A stretch of 64,000 nucleotides of DNA from VYFG01 sp022827325 (GCA_022827325.1 JAJDTE010000007.1:23084-87083), one strand, 5' to 3'. Positions 37,776 to 46,737 are shown, counted from the stretch's first letter. Made by a program: numbers and translations. Notes: generated by a model from the sequence alone, not told the origin.

Positions 37776-38519
37776 ATGCTGCTTTCGCCGTTGGTGCTGT
37801 TGCTCGTGCTGGTCATCGGGATGATGATCGGCAGCATCGGCATTGGCGGCGTGCTCCAGGTCCCGGTGCTGCATTTTCTCGGCGGCGTGCCCATCCATGC
37901 CGTGATCCCCGCCTGCATGCTGGCCTACCTGCTGCCGGGCATCGTCGGCGGTCTGGTGTACCACCGTCACGGCAGTCTGCACGGGCCTTCCGCCCGGCAG
38001 GTATGCCTGGGCGCGGTTCCCGGCGCCCTGCTGGGCGCCTGGCTGCTGCCCCATGCGCCGGGGCTGATTCTCGAGACGCTCATTGCGCTGCTGATTCTGT
38101 TCAGCGGCGTGGACGCGCTGGTCCGCCGGGGCCGGGGGTCAGGCGACGGCGACGGGCTGGGCGCGACGGGCTACGTGGCGGCGGGATTTTTCACGGGGAC
38201 GATCTGCGCCCTGACCGGCGCCGGGGGGCCGTTGGTGCTGGTGCCCGTCCTGGTCTGGTTCCGGGTTCCGGTCCGGGTCGTGGTGGGGCTTGGCCAGGTG
38301 ATCCAGATACCGATATCGTTGATGGCCACGGGGTGGAATCTTCACAAGGGGATTGTGGACCTGGAGCTTGGCCTTTGGCTGACGGTGGTGCTGTCCGTGG
38401 GTGTGCTGGCCGGCGGCTGGGCCGCCCACCGGCTGGCGGAGTCGAAACTCAAGATGGCTGTCGCGCTGCTGCTGACCCTGGTCGGAGCAATGATGCTGAT
38501 CCGTCTGGCCGTGTTCTGA
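37776..38519 (+). CDS. TauE/SafE (TSUP) family membrane exporter
   Basis: 247 aa with about eight hydrophobic helices; the two family half-repeats GMMIGSIGIGGVLQVPVL and TICALTGAGGPLVLVPVL are clear. Many members export sulfite or sulfur-containing organic anions. It follows the LysR gene on the same strand. If the cluster's substrate is a sulfonate this would fit, but that is speculative. Its 3' end is duplicated 8.5 kb to the right. Confidence 0.9.
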   Translation: MLLSPLVLLLVLVIGMMIGSIGIGGVLQVPVLHFLGGVPIHAVIPACMLAYLLPGIVGGLVYHRHGSLHGPSARQVCLGAVPGALLGAWLLPHAPGLILETLIALLILFSGVDALVRRGRGSGDGDGLGATGYVAAGFFTGTICALTGAGGPLVLVPVLVWFRVPVRVVVGLGQVIQIPISLMATGWNLHKGIVDLELGLWLTVVLSVGVLAGGWAAHRLAESKLKMAVALLLTLVGAMMLIRLAVF

Positions 38520-38757
38520 CACAGGTCCTGCGGCCCGGAGGTCAGCGGTTCATGAGGGCTGATCGGTACATGCCCCTTCCTGACCCCGTCATTCCTTCCG
38601 GCCGGGACCGCGGTTTGAAATCCAGTCGACCAGATGGTCCAAAGCCTGTTCCTCGTGAATGTACTGCTCGGTGATCATCTTTCCGGTCACCGGCAGGGTC
38701 ACGGGGTTCCGGTCCGGCGTTCGTCCTTCATGTGCAAGTCGATAGGCGCAGGTCCAT
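38397..38757. repeat. Left copy of the ~360-bp island-flanking repeat
   Basis: Contains the last ~120 bases of the TSUP gene, the intergenic region and the 3' part of a ycgN-like gene. The same order recurs at about 46918-47278 in the same orientation, at roughly 80 percent identity by eye. Confidence 0.85.
38589..38757 (-). pseudogene. 3' remnant of a ycgN-like gene
   Basis: The minus strand encodes WTCAYRLAHEGRTPDRNPVTLP and onward to GRKE, matching the C-terminal half of the intact YcgN-like protein at 47109-47519. Similarity stops abruptly at about 38757; the Cys-rich N-terminal half is missing. It marks the left boundary of the accessory island. Confidence 0.85.
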
Positions 38758-38862
38758 GACAGGAATGCCTGGCCCGTCTTGCAGGCCGTGACGATCAACC
38801 GGCGACGGTTTCCGTCATTCACGGACGGGATCTTTCCAGAGGATGGTTGCCCGGTGGGTGAT

Positions 38863-39876
38863 CTACTGTTCCCACCCACCGCCAAACACACCCTCAATCC
38901 TGTGTCCGTCCCGCCTGTACCAGAATGTCCCGGCAATGGCTTCCCCCGTCGGTCCATAGAAGCCGCCCGTCGCTTCACCCTCTTCCCGCCCCGGAGTGGT
39001 GTCGAACTGGTCTGCGGTCAGGGAAAACGTAGCGGTATCAAGCGCAGGGTCGTACCCCGGCTCGCGGTAGTCCGTGCCAACGTTACCATGGTAGAACATA
39101 CCCGGCAGGAACGAGAGGCTCCCATCGGACAGTTCCTTGTGCATATGACTGAGATGAATACTCACCACATCGTCCGCACCAGGGCCGTAATGGCCACGGG
39201 GCCCGTACACGGCCCACATTTGCCCGGTTACCCTGTTATTCCCGTCAGCACGTCCCCAGACGTGGCCCTCATAATCGTACGTATATATATCAAGTTCGGG
39301 CTGGACCCTTGGCATGCTGTCGACCAGGCCCGTCGGGATGCCATGAACCGTCCAGGCTGTGCCGTCGTCGGGCGTTGTCGGACCCTCCACCCGAAAATAG
39401 CCCTGGTCGAAATCCGCCCACGAACCCCAGGATACATAATCCGTTTGCGGATCCGGCTCTGGCGGCATGGCGGGTGGCGATGCGGAATCCTGTTGCGGCG
39501 ATGGATCAGGTGCCCGCGGGGCGGGCGCTGGCTGAACGGAAACAACCCTGTCCGGCATGGATACAGGGACAGTCATGTCCGGCGGCATGACGGGTTGTGA
39601 TACGGGATCCTGTTGCGGCGGTGGATGCGGTGCCCGTGGGGCAGGTGTTGGCTGAACGGAAACAACCCCGTCCGGCATGGACACAGGGACAGTCATATCC
39701 GGAGCCGGTGGAGGCAAGACATGACTCTGGCCGCCTTGCCCTCCTCCGCAAGCGGCCAGCAGCATTATTCCTCCCAGCAGCGGCACGGCACTGGCGCGAG
39801 GCCAGCGAGGCCTCCACCGCTCGCAAGGCGTCCGTCGGCATGTGCCGTCAGCCACGATTGCGCAAGGTATGCGCAT
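38863..39876 (-). CDS. Proline-rich surface lipoprotein with TbpB-like C-terminal barrel (paralogue 1)
   Basis: About 337 aa from ATG 39876 (ATG 40041 is an in-frame alternative). The signal region ends LLAACGGG, a good lipobox. A Pro-rich stalk with two 40-aa repeats (PDMTVPVSMPD...PAPRAP) follows. The C-terminal ~170 residues end with EATGGFYGPTGEAIAGTFWY and IEGVFGGGW, the hallmark of the eight-stranded barrel in TbpB/HpuA-like and Slam-dependent lipoproteins. Such proteins sit on the cell surface and bind host or environmental ligands; ligand unknown here. Preceded by LuxR-box 1. Confidence 0.8.
   Translation of the reverse strand: MRIPCAIVADGTCRRTPCERWRPRWPRASAVPLLGGIMLLAACGGGQGGQSHVLPPPAPDMTVPVSMPDGVVSVQPTPAPRAPHPPPQQDPVSQPVMPPDMTVPVSMPDRVVSVQPAPAPRAPDPSPQQDSASPPAMPPEPDPQTDYVSWGSWADFDQGYFRVEGPTTPDDGTAWTVHGIPTGLVDSMPRVQPELDIYTYDYEGHVWGRADGNNRVTGQMWAVYGPRGHYGPGADDVVSIHLSHMHKELSDGSLSFLPGMFYHGNVGTDYREPGYDPALDTATFSLTADQFDTTPGREEGEATGGFYGPTGEAIAGTFWYRRDGHRIEGVFGGGWEQ
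39481..39716. repeat. Two tandem 120-bp repeats in the lipoprotein stalk
   Basis: The segment beginning near 39481 recurs at 39601 with few changes, encoding two ~40-residue Pro-rich units. Confidence 0.8.
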
Positions 39877-40167
39877 CCGGTTTGCGCACCCGATTTGTCC
39901 TGTCGGGACGGGAAGGGATGCTACCCGTATCGCCCCGAAAGAAAGTCGTTTCCGGGTAACGGGTGGCACGGGGGATTCCGCCGGCACGGCCACCGCAATG
40001 CGAATTCCCGTGGGGCGCGACTCCCACAAAGCCCGCTTCATGATTCCATTGGTGCTGTAGCTGCCTGGTTCTTCTTGGATCGTTGCAAACTTCGCAGTCC
40101 AACGGACATCGGGAAAGGCGGTGCGGCACTTGTCCGCACCGGGTAAGTCAGCCCGCAGAAGGGGCGC

Positions 40168-40210
40168 ATTCTAGTGAGCCCGGGGTGAATCTTCTTCCCC
40201 AGTATTAGGG
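40168..40210 (-). promoter_or_regulatory. LuxR-box promoter 1, facing lipoprotein 1
   Basis: On the minus strand, CCCTAATACTGGGGAAGAA (40192-40210) is followed 18 bases later by TAGAAT (40168-40173), a good -10. It is the nearest box upstream of lipoprotein 1. The rest of 39877-40566 holds no convincing gene. Confidence 0.55.
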
Positions 40211-40566
40211 AAATTGGCTGAAAATCTCGCTTCCGGTTGCCGTTGGATTTTGCCCGGACTTCTTCCTGATTTCCCTCGAATTTTGCTTGCCTGTCCCTTG
40301 GCTCCCTGAACCCTGGCGGTCCGTTACCGGTGCAACAAAATCAGGGTCGACCTGGGGTGATGAATCGGGACGGCGGAACGGGCCGACGCGTCCGGTGAAG
40401 CGGAAAGACCGGGTTGGGTTGGGCTGAAACGATCGGTGCCGCGACGTGAACCGGAGTTGCGCCGAGACATGGGCGCATACTCCAGGAATGTCCCATGTAC
40501 ATTAGGCCGCACCCGTAAACCGTTCCAGCGTGCCAACCCGGGACTGCCTCGCCTGTTGCCCGAATT

Positions 40567-41706
40567 TCACGGAACGCTGGTCAACGACAGCACCAGCCGG
40601 ACCAGTTCAGCCTGACGCGTGAGACCATGCTTGACGAACATTCTTTTCACGTGCGAGCGGATCGTGCTCTCCTTCCGGCACGTCGCCGTGGCAATCTCGC
40701 GGACGCTCATGCCTTCAGCCAGCATGACGGCCACGCGGCTCTCCTTCTCCGTGAGGCCGAGGGCCGTCTGGGCTATGGACGGGTTGACACGGCACCGGAC
40801 CGCCGGATCCGAGACCAGCATCATGGCCGCGACCGGCCAGGCGCGCAGGTCCGACTCCTGCTGGCCCACCGGATTGATGTGCAGCACCAGAGGTGCCAGG
40901 GCATACTCGCGCCTCACCGTAATCATGCCACTGACCCCCTGGGCCCGGTAGGGTGGCAGGGCCTCTTTCAGCAGATTCTGCAGACGGACGTTATCCTCTG
41001 AAGTGCGGGCAAACAGGTAACCGCCCACGTCGAACAGGCCGTCCCCAACTCGCAGCAAGTCACGGGCCCGGCCGTTCAGGTCCACGATACGTCCGCGCCG
41101 GTCGAGCTGGATAATGGCCGCTCCGGTGTTGTCAAGCAGTTCCTCAAGGGTCTCGCCCAGGGAACCGGCACTGGCCAGCGCCTGCAGAATATGCATGTAC
41201 TGGCGGACATGGGGCAGCAAACGCCGGATCAGATCGAGCTGGCCGGAAGACCAGTCGCCGCCGTGGAGCGGGTTGTTTATGCCCCAGCAGACACTTGAGC
41301 CGTCGGGTCCGTCCATGCGGAGGTTGATGCTGTTCTGCGCATGCATCCGGATTGACAGTTCGTTGTACACCGGGGAATTCTGCTTCTCCTCTTCGTTGTA
41401 GAGGTCGGAGATATGTACGATCCGGCTGTCGGCAAGTTGCCGTATGCGCGGGACACGCTCGTCTATGGGGCAGTAGATCTCGCAGTACTCTCGTTCCAGT
41501 TCGGAGTGACGTTGTCCGTGAAAGTAGAACCCCGCGAAATAGATCTGGATGTCATTCACGGACTGCATATCGCCGAACATCATGCAGTTGCCATGGACGT
41601 GAAGGGCCTCGTCGATCAATGCAGAAGCGCCCGCCCAGCGGGTATTGTCCAATACCGATTCATGCATCAGGGCCACAATACGCTCGAACATCTCCTGATC
41701 AATCAT
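40567..41706 (-). CDS. LuxR-type HTH transcriptional regulator
   Basis: 379 aa. The C-terminal ~65 residues are a GerE/LuxR HTH: GLTEKESRVAVMLAEGMS, REIATATCRKESTIRSHVKRMF, HGLTRQAELVRLV. A PAS-like centre (IIQLDRRGRIVDLNGRARDLL, about residues 200-220) and an unassigned N-terminal domain precede it. It has no receiver domain Asp pattern and no clear acyl-homoserine-lactone domain. Located between the two lipoprotein genes, downstream of box 2, it is the best candidate to bind the four boxes of the island. Confidence 0.88.
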   Translation of the reverse strand: MIDQEMFERIVALMHESVLDNTRWAGASALIDEALHVHGNCMMFGDMQSVNDIQIYFAGFYFHGQRHSELEREYCEIYCPIDERVPRIRQLADSRIVHISDLYNEEEKQNSPVYNELSIRMHAQNSINLRMDGPDGSSVCWGINNPLHGGDWSSGQLDLIRRLLPHVRQYMHILQALASAGSLGETLEELLDNTGAAIIQLDRRGRIVDLNGRARDLLRVGDGLFDVGGYLFARTSEDNVRLQNLLKEALPPYRAQGVSGMITVRREYALAPLVLHINPVGQQESDLRAWPVAAMMLVSDPAVRCRVNPSIAQTALGLTEKESRVAVMLAEGMSVREIATATCRKESTIRSHVKRMFVKHGLTRQAELVRLVLSLTSVP

Positions 41707-42037
41707 GGCGGCGCACCCGGATTGGGATATCCGTACGGTATGGGTCCCTTGATACCGTTGTCAAAAGCCCCCTCCTGCCACCCTCGGAACCTGCTGCAGC
41801 TCCGGGAGATAACCGGTATTGCCGGGGCCGGTTCAGCTGCAACACCTGTCTGCAATGCCGGTACGCCCCGATGCCTTCCGGGGCGCAGTATTCCATGACC
41901 GCCGCTGCATTGATCCCGCGCAGGATGAGTTCACCAAGATTGGTCAGTTGACCGATCACACTGCCGGAGCCTGTGCCGCTACCGCCGGGGATTGACTCGG
42001 ACAGGTCAGGTCTCCTGTACAGGCGTCTCAAGTCCAT
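41699..42037 (-). CDS. Possible leader ORF or LuxR-like remnant before the LuxR gene
   Basis: 112 codons from ATG 42037, ending 8 bases inside the LuxR start. The middle (RGINAAAVMEYCAPEGIGAYRHCRQVLQL) weakly resembles a LuxR HTH, and the region is homologous to the leader that holds a clear LuxR fragment at 43.5-43.8 kb. It may be a real coupled gene or a decayed one. Confidence 0.3.
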   Translation of the reverse strand: MDLRRLYRRPDLSESIPGGSGTGSGSVIGQLTNLGELILRGINAAAVMEYCAPEGIGAYRHCRQVLQLNRPRQYRLSPGAAAGSEGGRRGLLTTVSRDPYRTDIPIRVRRHD

Positions 42038-42235
42038 AATTCTCTCATGCGAGTTGACTTCCGATGGACATCGATGCTGCCGGAAATGGCCTGATTCATG
42101 GCTCCCCCCGCATACGCGCCCTTTGACGACGGATTGGATTCGGTGCATGACACCGGCCGGTTCCGGTTCCCGTCGCTCTCAATGCGGGGCATTATCCCGA
42201 ATCACAGCATGGGTATTCTTCCCCTAAATTGGGGT
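41959..42235. repeat. 277-bp dispersed direct repeat, copy A
   Basis: Closely similar to 43711-43987 with identical internal spacing. Carries LuxR-box promoter 2 at its right end. Apart from the leader ORF, 41707-42521 shows no gene. Confidence 0.85.
42191..42234 (-). promoter_or_regulatory. LuxR-box promoter 2, facing the LuxR gene
   Basis: CCCCAATTTAGGGGAAGAA (42216-42234, minus strand) is followed 19 bases later by GATAAT (42191-42196). It suggests autoregulation of the LuxR gene with a leader of roughly 480 nt. Confidence 0.55.
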
Positions 42236-42521
42236 GAATAATCAATAAGTATACGGCTGCCTCCTTCGGCGCCGCTAAATCAGGTTTCCCGCCTACGGAA
42301 TCATGCGCATGATCGAACCGGCTCCGGAAGTCCGATCAACGGCAGGCCATGGCAGCCGATTGACGATCACTCCGCACGTCCGGTGCAAGCGAGCCGTAGT
42401 CCGGCTCACCCTGCCGATGGCATCCTGTCCGAAGCCGTTTCACGCATCATTGGGCAAGACGAACTCCGCCCCCCCCGAAAACAACTTCCCATCTTCCACT
42501 CAGCCCACCCGGGAGCGCAGC

Positions 42522-43409
42522 TCAATCTTCTTCCAGTTCTCCACCAAATACACCATTGACCCGGTGCCTGTCGCGCACATACTCGAATGTGCCCGCCAGG
42601 GCTTCCCCGTTCGGACCGTAAAAGCTACCGGTTGCCTCTCCTGTTTCCTGATCGCCATACCGATCGTCCAATCCCTCTACTGAAAGCGTGAACGTCGCAG
42701 TGTCACTGATATCGCCAAGGAATTTCGTCCCCGAAATCAAAGCTGTCCAACTGGTCGGGGAATATTCCTTCCTCATGTTAAATAGAATGACTTCCAGTTT
42801 GCGGTCGGGATCGCTGCTGAATCCTAAGACAGAGTAGGTTGCGCTCATTTCACCCCGCACTCGATCTCCGTCGTCGTAATGCAGTCCTGTAGAGGTAAGA
42901 GTAAAGCCGTCATAAACCCGGCCCCATACATGGCCGGTATATTTGAAACGATCGTTTACGGGATCAGTAGGGAGATTTTGATCCGAGCCCGTCGAGGTGC
43001 CTTGAACCGCCCATGCCGTGCCGTCGTCGGACAGTATCGGCCCCCCTACCGAAAAATGCTCCTGATTTAAGTTCGCCCACATGCCCAGGTTTTCGTATTC
43101 GCCCTGCGTTGTCGTGGACTTGGGGGTCGTGGACACTGGAGTCGTGGACTTGGGAGTCGTGGACACTGGAGGGGGAGGCGCTGGAGGGGGAGGCGCTGGA
43201 GGAGGAGGTGCTGGAGGGGGAGGCGCTGGAGGGGGAGGCGCTGGAGGGGTGGGTACCGGGGTCGTGGGCTCCGGGATCGTGGGCTCCGGGGTCGTGGGCT
43301 CCGGGGTCGTGGACGGCGTTGAAATTACATCGTTCCCGCCACCACTTCCGCCTCCGCAGGCAGCCAGCAGCACTGCCGAAAATAAAACGATAAGATAGTT
43401 TTTCATCAT
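42522..43409 (-). CDS. Proline-rich surface lipoprotein with TbpB-like C-terminal barrel (paralogue 2)
   Basis: 295 aa. Signal peptide MMKNYLIVLFSAVLLAAC with lipobox LAAC. Residues about 30-105 are a low-complexity stalk of PEPTT, PPPAP and STTPK repeats. The C-terminal barrel ends EATGSFYGPNGEALAGTFEY and VNGVFGGELEED, closely like paralogue 1 (shared W-x-N/D, DDGTAW, GHVWGR motifs). Predicted to be displayed on the outer surface; a Slam-type exporter was not found in the window. Confidence 0.88.
   Translation of the reverse strand: MMKNYLIVLFSAVLLAACGGGSGGGNDVISTPSTTPEPTTPEPTIPEPTTPVPTPPAPPPPAPPPPAPPPPAPPPPAPPPPVSTTPKSTTPVSTTPKSTTTQGEYENLGMWANLNQEHFSVGGPILSDDGTAWAVQGTSTGSDQNLPTDPVNDRFKYTGHVWGRVYDGFTLTSTGLHYDDGDRVRGEMSATYSVLGFSSDPDRKLEVILFNMRKEYSPTSWTALISGTKFLGDISDTATFTLSVEGLDDRYGDQETGEATGSFYGPNGEALAGTFEYVRDRHRVNGVFGGELEED
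43096..43320. repeat. Short tandem repeats encoding the lipoprotein stalk
   Basis: Three blocks: a 30-bp STTPK/STTPV unit, five 15-bp PPPAP units, and 15-bp PEPTT units. These are coding repeats, able to vary in length without changing frame. Confidence 0.85.
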
Positions 43410-43474
43410 GGTACTCGCTTGTTACTTGTCTGATAAACATGTTTTCCATCAACCTCCAAATCCGCCCTGCTCGA

Positions 43475-43786
43475 CTACTCTGGAACAAACCGCAATCCGC
43501 CCACGCATGGGAACCCGAAACACCCGGGCGCCGAGTCCCGATTCACCGGCAAGTCGGAGAGCAATGGCAAAAGCTGCACAACCATCGCCTGCCGGGAAAG
43601 TCCTGCTTTCTGGAATATCTGCTCCAGGTGCCAGCGGACAGTTACTTCACTGCACCCTGTTACGGCGGTGATGTCATGCAGGCTCCCATCTTCGGCCAGT
43701 GGACCAATTCCACTGCCGGAGTCTGTGCCGCTGCCGCCGGGGATTGGCTTGGAAATGTCTCGTCCCCGAACAGGCGTCTCAAGTTC
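43475..43786 (-). pseudogene. LuxR HTH remnant
   Basis: Open minus-strand frame between TAA 43787-43789 and TAG 43475-43477 with no start codon. It encodes HDITAVTGCSEVTVRWHLEQ and then FQKAGLSRQAMVVQLL, a clear LuxR-type HTH related to the intact regulator at 40567-41706. Its N-terminal domains are absent. It lies in the leader between box 3 and lipoprotein 2. Confidence 0.75.
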
Positions 43787-43987
43787 TTATTCCTCTCATG
43801 CAAGTTGACTTCCGTCGGATTTCGGTGCTGCCGGGTAATGGACAGAGACAAGGTCCGTCCCGAACTCGTGCCCGTTGCCGACGGATTGGATTCGGTGCAT
43901 GACACCGGCCAATTCCGGTTCCCGCCGCCCACAAAGCGCGGCATTATCCCGAATCACGGCATGGGTTTTCTTCCCCTAAATTGGGGT
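43711..43987. repeat. 277-bp dispersed direct repeat, copy B
   Basis: Copy of 41959-42235 including box and -10. Suggests duplication of a promoter-plus-regulator segment ahead of lipoprotein 2. Confidence 0.85.
43943..43986 (-). promoter_or_regulatory. LuxR-box promoter 3, facing lipoprotein 2
   Basis: CCCCAATTTAGGGGAAGAA (43968-43986, minus strand), then GATAAT at 43943-43948 after 19 bases. Confidence 0.55.
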
Positions 43988-44726
43988 TTGTTTGGTCCCC
44001 TTGATCCATACCCGCAATTGACCTCCCTGCTCCGTGTCACACCGCTCAATGGGCAGGATACCGATCTCAAGTTCCAACAAGGGTAAGAACGGATACTTAG
44101 AAGCTCCTCGCATCCTGCTTCGCCATCCGGGTTGCGCATTCAGATCTGCCTGTGCATCTCCGGTCTTGCCCGATACAGAGATGGCATTCGTGACCAGAAG
44201 GAACATCAGTACTGATCAACCAATGAGATTTGCGGGCCGATGCGCGGCGGGTCGAAATCCATCCCTGAACCCGAGATTCTGGGAAGAACACTATCTCGGC
44301 CACCCGATCCGCCGGTCAGGTCCGGATGCCCCGACGCGGCGTGATGTCAAGATAAATTAACGGTGCACTCCTTGACCATGCCTGTGGACCGCGGGCAAGG
44401 CCTCACCCTTTCGTTTCCACCTTCCACCGCCATCCCTGTCGCACGACCAACCACCCGCCCGCCTGGCAGTGTGCAACGGCCCGGCGTTCCGAAGGCGGCT
44501 GGACGAACCGGCCGGCGGTTTTCCGCAACGACCCTGCGTATCGCCCGACGTCCGGCTGCCGATCCCGAAACGGACACCAGGGTTGCCGGCTGCCGGGGAA
44601 ACATGAAATTGCCACGAAATGACCCTGCCCCGGGCAAGATATCCTTCGAAAAAGTGTCGCGGGAGACACTGCCCCTCCTGTTGTCGGACCTCCATCTCCG
44701 ATTAAAAAAATCCTTGCAGCGAAATT
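43988..44726. other. Gene-free stretch between two outward-facing boxes
   Basis: About 740 bases in which I see no convincing gene on either strand; the open frames present lack coding character or known motifs. It separates box 3 (leftward) from box 4 (rightward). Confidence 0.5.
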
Positions 44727-44768
44727 CCCTAATTTTGGGGAAGAATCATTCAATGCTTACATGATATC
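44727..44768 (+). promoter_or_regulatory. LuxR-box promoter 4, facing the rightward genes
   Basis: CCCTAATTTTGGGGAAGAA (44727-44745) on the plus strand, then a weaker -10-like GATATC 17 bases later (44763-44768). It is the only box in this orientation, and it faces the genes at 44931-46737. Confidence 0.5.
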
Positions 44769-44930
44769 TAGTGAATGAAAGCGCAACTTGGTGCATGAAA
44801 AACAGCGAACACCATGAATGGACCAGCGACAGGATGCAACAGACTTGATGTCGCGACCGGGGCAAGCCGCCGTGAGGCAGATTTCCACCCGGATACTGTC
44901 AGGCATCATGCCGAAAGGAAAGACAGATGC

Positions 44931-45197
44931 ATGGATGCAACAGTACAGAGCCCCAAGAACCTCGACCGCTACGCCACCGAGCTGGCGGATCGTCACAGCC
45001 TCCGCGAACTGGACACAATGGACCTGATGGCGGCGGCGGTCTCCGGCATGAGGGGAAAGCGATTCAAGTCCGGTTCAGTGAATCCGTTCGCGGCGTACAT
45101 TGAACTCCCCCTGTCCGGTTTTTCTTTCATAGCCGCCAGCACCGGTTCAAAGGTGCGCGAATCACAGGCGCGGCACAATGCGTGGAGCGGGTTATGA
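44931..45197 (+). CDS. Small hypothetical protein
   Basis: 88 aa, preceded by AAAGGAAAG. No recognised motif; Asp/Met-rich centre (LRELDTMDLMAAAVSGMRGKRF). Its stop overlaps the next ATG as ATGA, which supports real translation of both. Confidence 0.45.
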   Translation: MDATVQSPKNLDRYATELADRHSLRELDTMDLMAAAVSGMRGKRFKSGSVNPFAAYIELPLSGFSFIAASTGSKVRESQARHNAWSGL

Positions 45198-45508
45198 ACG
45201 GGATTGACGAACTATTCAAGTGGATCATGGTGCTGTTGTTCGCGGTAGGGATCCCATGGGAATTGGCGCATCTGTTCCATCCTGGCCTGCGCAAGCGGCG
45301 CCGCAGCAAGATCCTCGTGAAGCTGCTCGGGAACAAGAAGTTTCCGGAGGGGCGGTCGTTTGAGGATCTACGGCGGGCCACGGGGATGAAGAAGATCGAA
45401 GCTGAATGTCGGGAACTGTTGGCGGAGATCGGCGCGGAACGCATCGAACTCCGGAACGGAAGCGAAGGATGGCGGATGGCGAAGTCAAGCAGACCGACAT
45501 CGTCATAA
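45194..45508 (+). CDS. Small membrane-anchored hypothetical protein
   Basis: 104 aa from ATG 45194. One N-terminal hydrophobic helix (about 6-24), then a basic cytosolic tail (RKRRRSKILVKLLGNKKF) and a helical segment. Overlaps the upstream gene by 4 nt. Not recognised. Confidence 0.6.
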   Translation: MNGIDELFKWIMVLLFAVGIPWELAHLFHPGLRKRRRSKILVKLLGNKKFPEGRSFEDLRRATGMKKIEAECRELLAEIGAERIELRNGSEGWRMAKSSRPTSS

Positions 45509-45642
45509 CAGTCATCGTCGAATTCCTGCATGACGCACTGCAACCGTTTCCAGATCCTGTATCAGCGGCCGTGCCGAGCCTTCCGTTTTGCGATGAAAAG
45601 ATAAACTGATGAGAGCCTCGTCCACCCCAACATTCTGAAGGA

Positions 45643-46737
45643 ATGCGATTCCACATGCCTATCCCTGCGCAAACCTCCCATCCTTTTTCCCCGGCCCGGC
45701 TCCTTCGCCTGTCGCGCCGCGTGACCGGCTGTCTTGCCCTCGTGGCCGCGCTGCTTGCCTCGACCCTGACCGGGGCTCCCGCCGCGAGGGCCGCCGGCAT
45801 CTACGACAACATGGAATACCTCGCGAACCGCCTTCCGCCCGGGATCCTTCATTGCCGCGACAGAGCGATCCGCATCCTCTACGCGCAGGAGGTTCATGGC
45901 CTCTGGAACGACTTCGACCGCATCTACTACAGGACGATGGGCGAATACAGCGGCTATTACGATTCCGTGATAGTGCAATCCTCGTCCGGAAACATCGAGC
46001 CTTCCCTGTATGTGTTAGGTGAGGAAATCAACTACAGGCGTGATGGAACTTTTGCATTTATTCCGGAGGTCGACATTCCCCAGATGCGCTCCTTCGCTGA
46101 TGGCATCAAGGCGTACTATGGTGTTTACAGATATCGGTGGCCTACACCTCAAGGAAAATGGCGTGCGTGGCATCGCAAGGGTTACAAGGGACACTCTGCA
46201 GGCCACAAGTACATGGAGGACAAGTTCATTCACTCGATTGCATACGCGGCGTTCGTGACGTACCTGCCCGAAAAGCGCTGTCTGAAAAAGGTAGGAAATA
46301 CATGCCTGGAGTACGAGGACCCAGTCAAGACAGCGGAAGCAGAGGACGCAGCGCAACAGTACATGGAGTCAGACTGGGCGGGCAAACGGGATGTTCTCGC
46401 GCGGATGGAAAGAGCGTTCCAGAAAATGGGGAACGGGAATGTCAATTCAACAGATCCTTACGATCCATACAATCGAAAGCTCACAGCCGCGTGGGTCGCT
46501 TACTATCTTTCCGGTCTCTATTGGGATCTTTTTGAAAGAAATCCTGACTCCGTGGCCAGTCAGGACGACAAACATCTGGGCCAGTTGGTTACCGACTACA
46601 TTGCAGTTCCTCTGATCGATCCGGTGGGATACAACATCATGCCATTCAAGGGCCAACACGAGTTAGGGGGTGGAGGGCGGCGCGAAAATGTCGGATACAC
46701 CGAGCGAACGTACTTCGAGCGACAACGCAGTAACTGA
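45643..46737 (+). CDS. Secreted protein of unknown function
   Basis: 364 aa from ATG 45643 (ATG 45655 possible). Signal peptide to about residue 50, cleavage near ARA-AG. The mature part is rich in Tyr, Trp and charged residues, with a single Cys pair region (KRCLKKVGNTCLEYED) and a Gly/Arg-rich end. No family recognised. The middle is more AT-rich than the flanks. It lies within the transcription unit expected from box 4. Confidence 0.75.
   Translation: MRFHMPIPAQTSHPFSPARLLRLSRRVTGCLALVAALLASTLTGAPAARAAGIYDNMEYLANRLPPGILHCRDRAIRILYAQEVHGLWNDFDRIYYRTMGEYSGYYDSVIVQSSSGNIEPSLYVLGEEINYRRDGTFAFIPEVDIPQMRSFADGIKAYYGVYRYRWPTPQGKWRAWHRKGYKGHSAGHKYMEDKFIHSIAYAAFVTYLPEKRCLKKVGNTCLEYEDPVKTAEAEDAAQQYMESDWAGKRDVLARMERAFQKMGNGNVNSTDPYDPYNRKLTAAWVAYYLSGLYWDLFERNPDSVASQDDKHLGQLVTDYIAVPLIDPVGYNIMPFKGQHELGGGGRRENVGYTERTYFERQRSN

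Noticed and set aside
43096..43320. Regular short repeats resembling a CRISPR-like array
   Set aside because: Units are 15 or 30 bp without unique spacers and encode Pro-rich peptide repeats in the lipoprotein stalk.
44363..44764. Plus-strand frame of 133 codons before box 4
   Set aside because: No coding character or motif, and the promoter box 4 lies within its 3' end.
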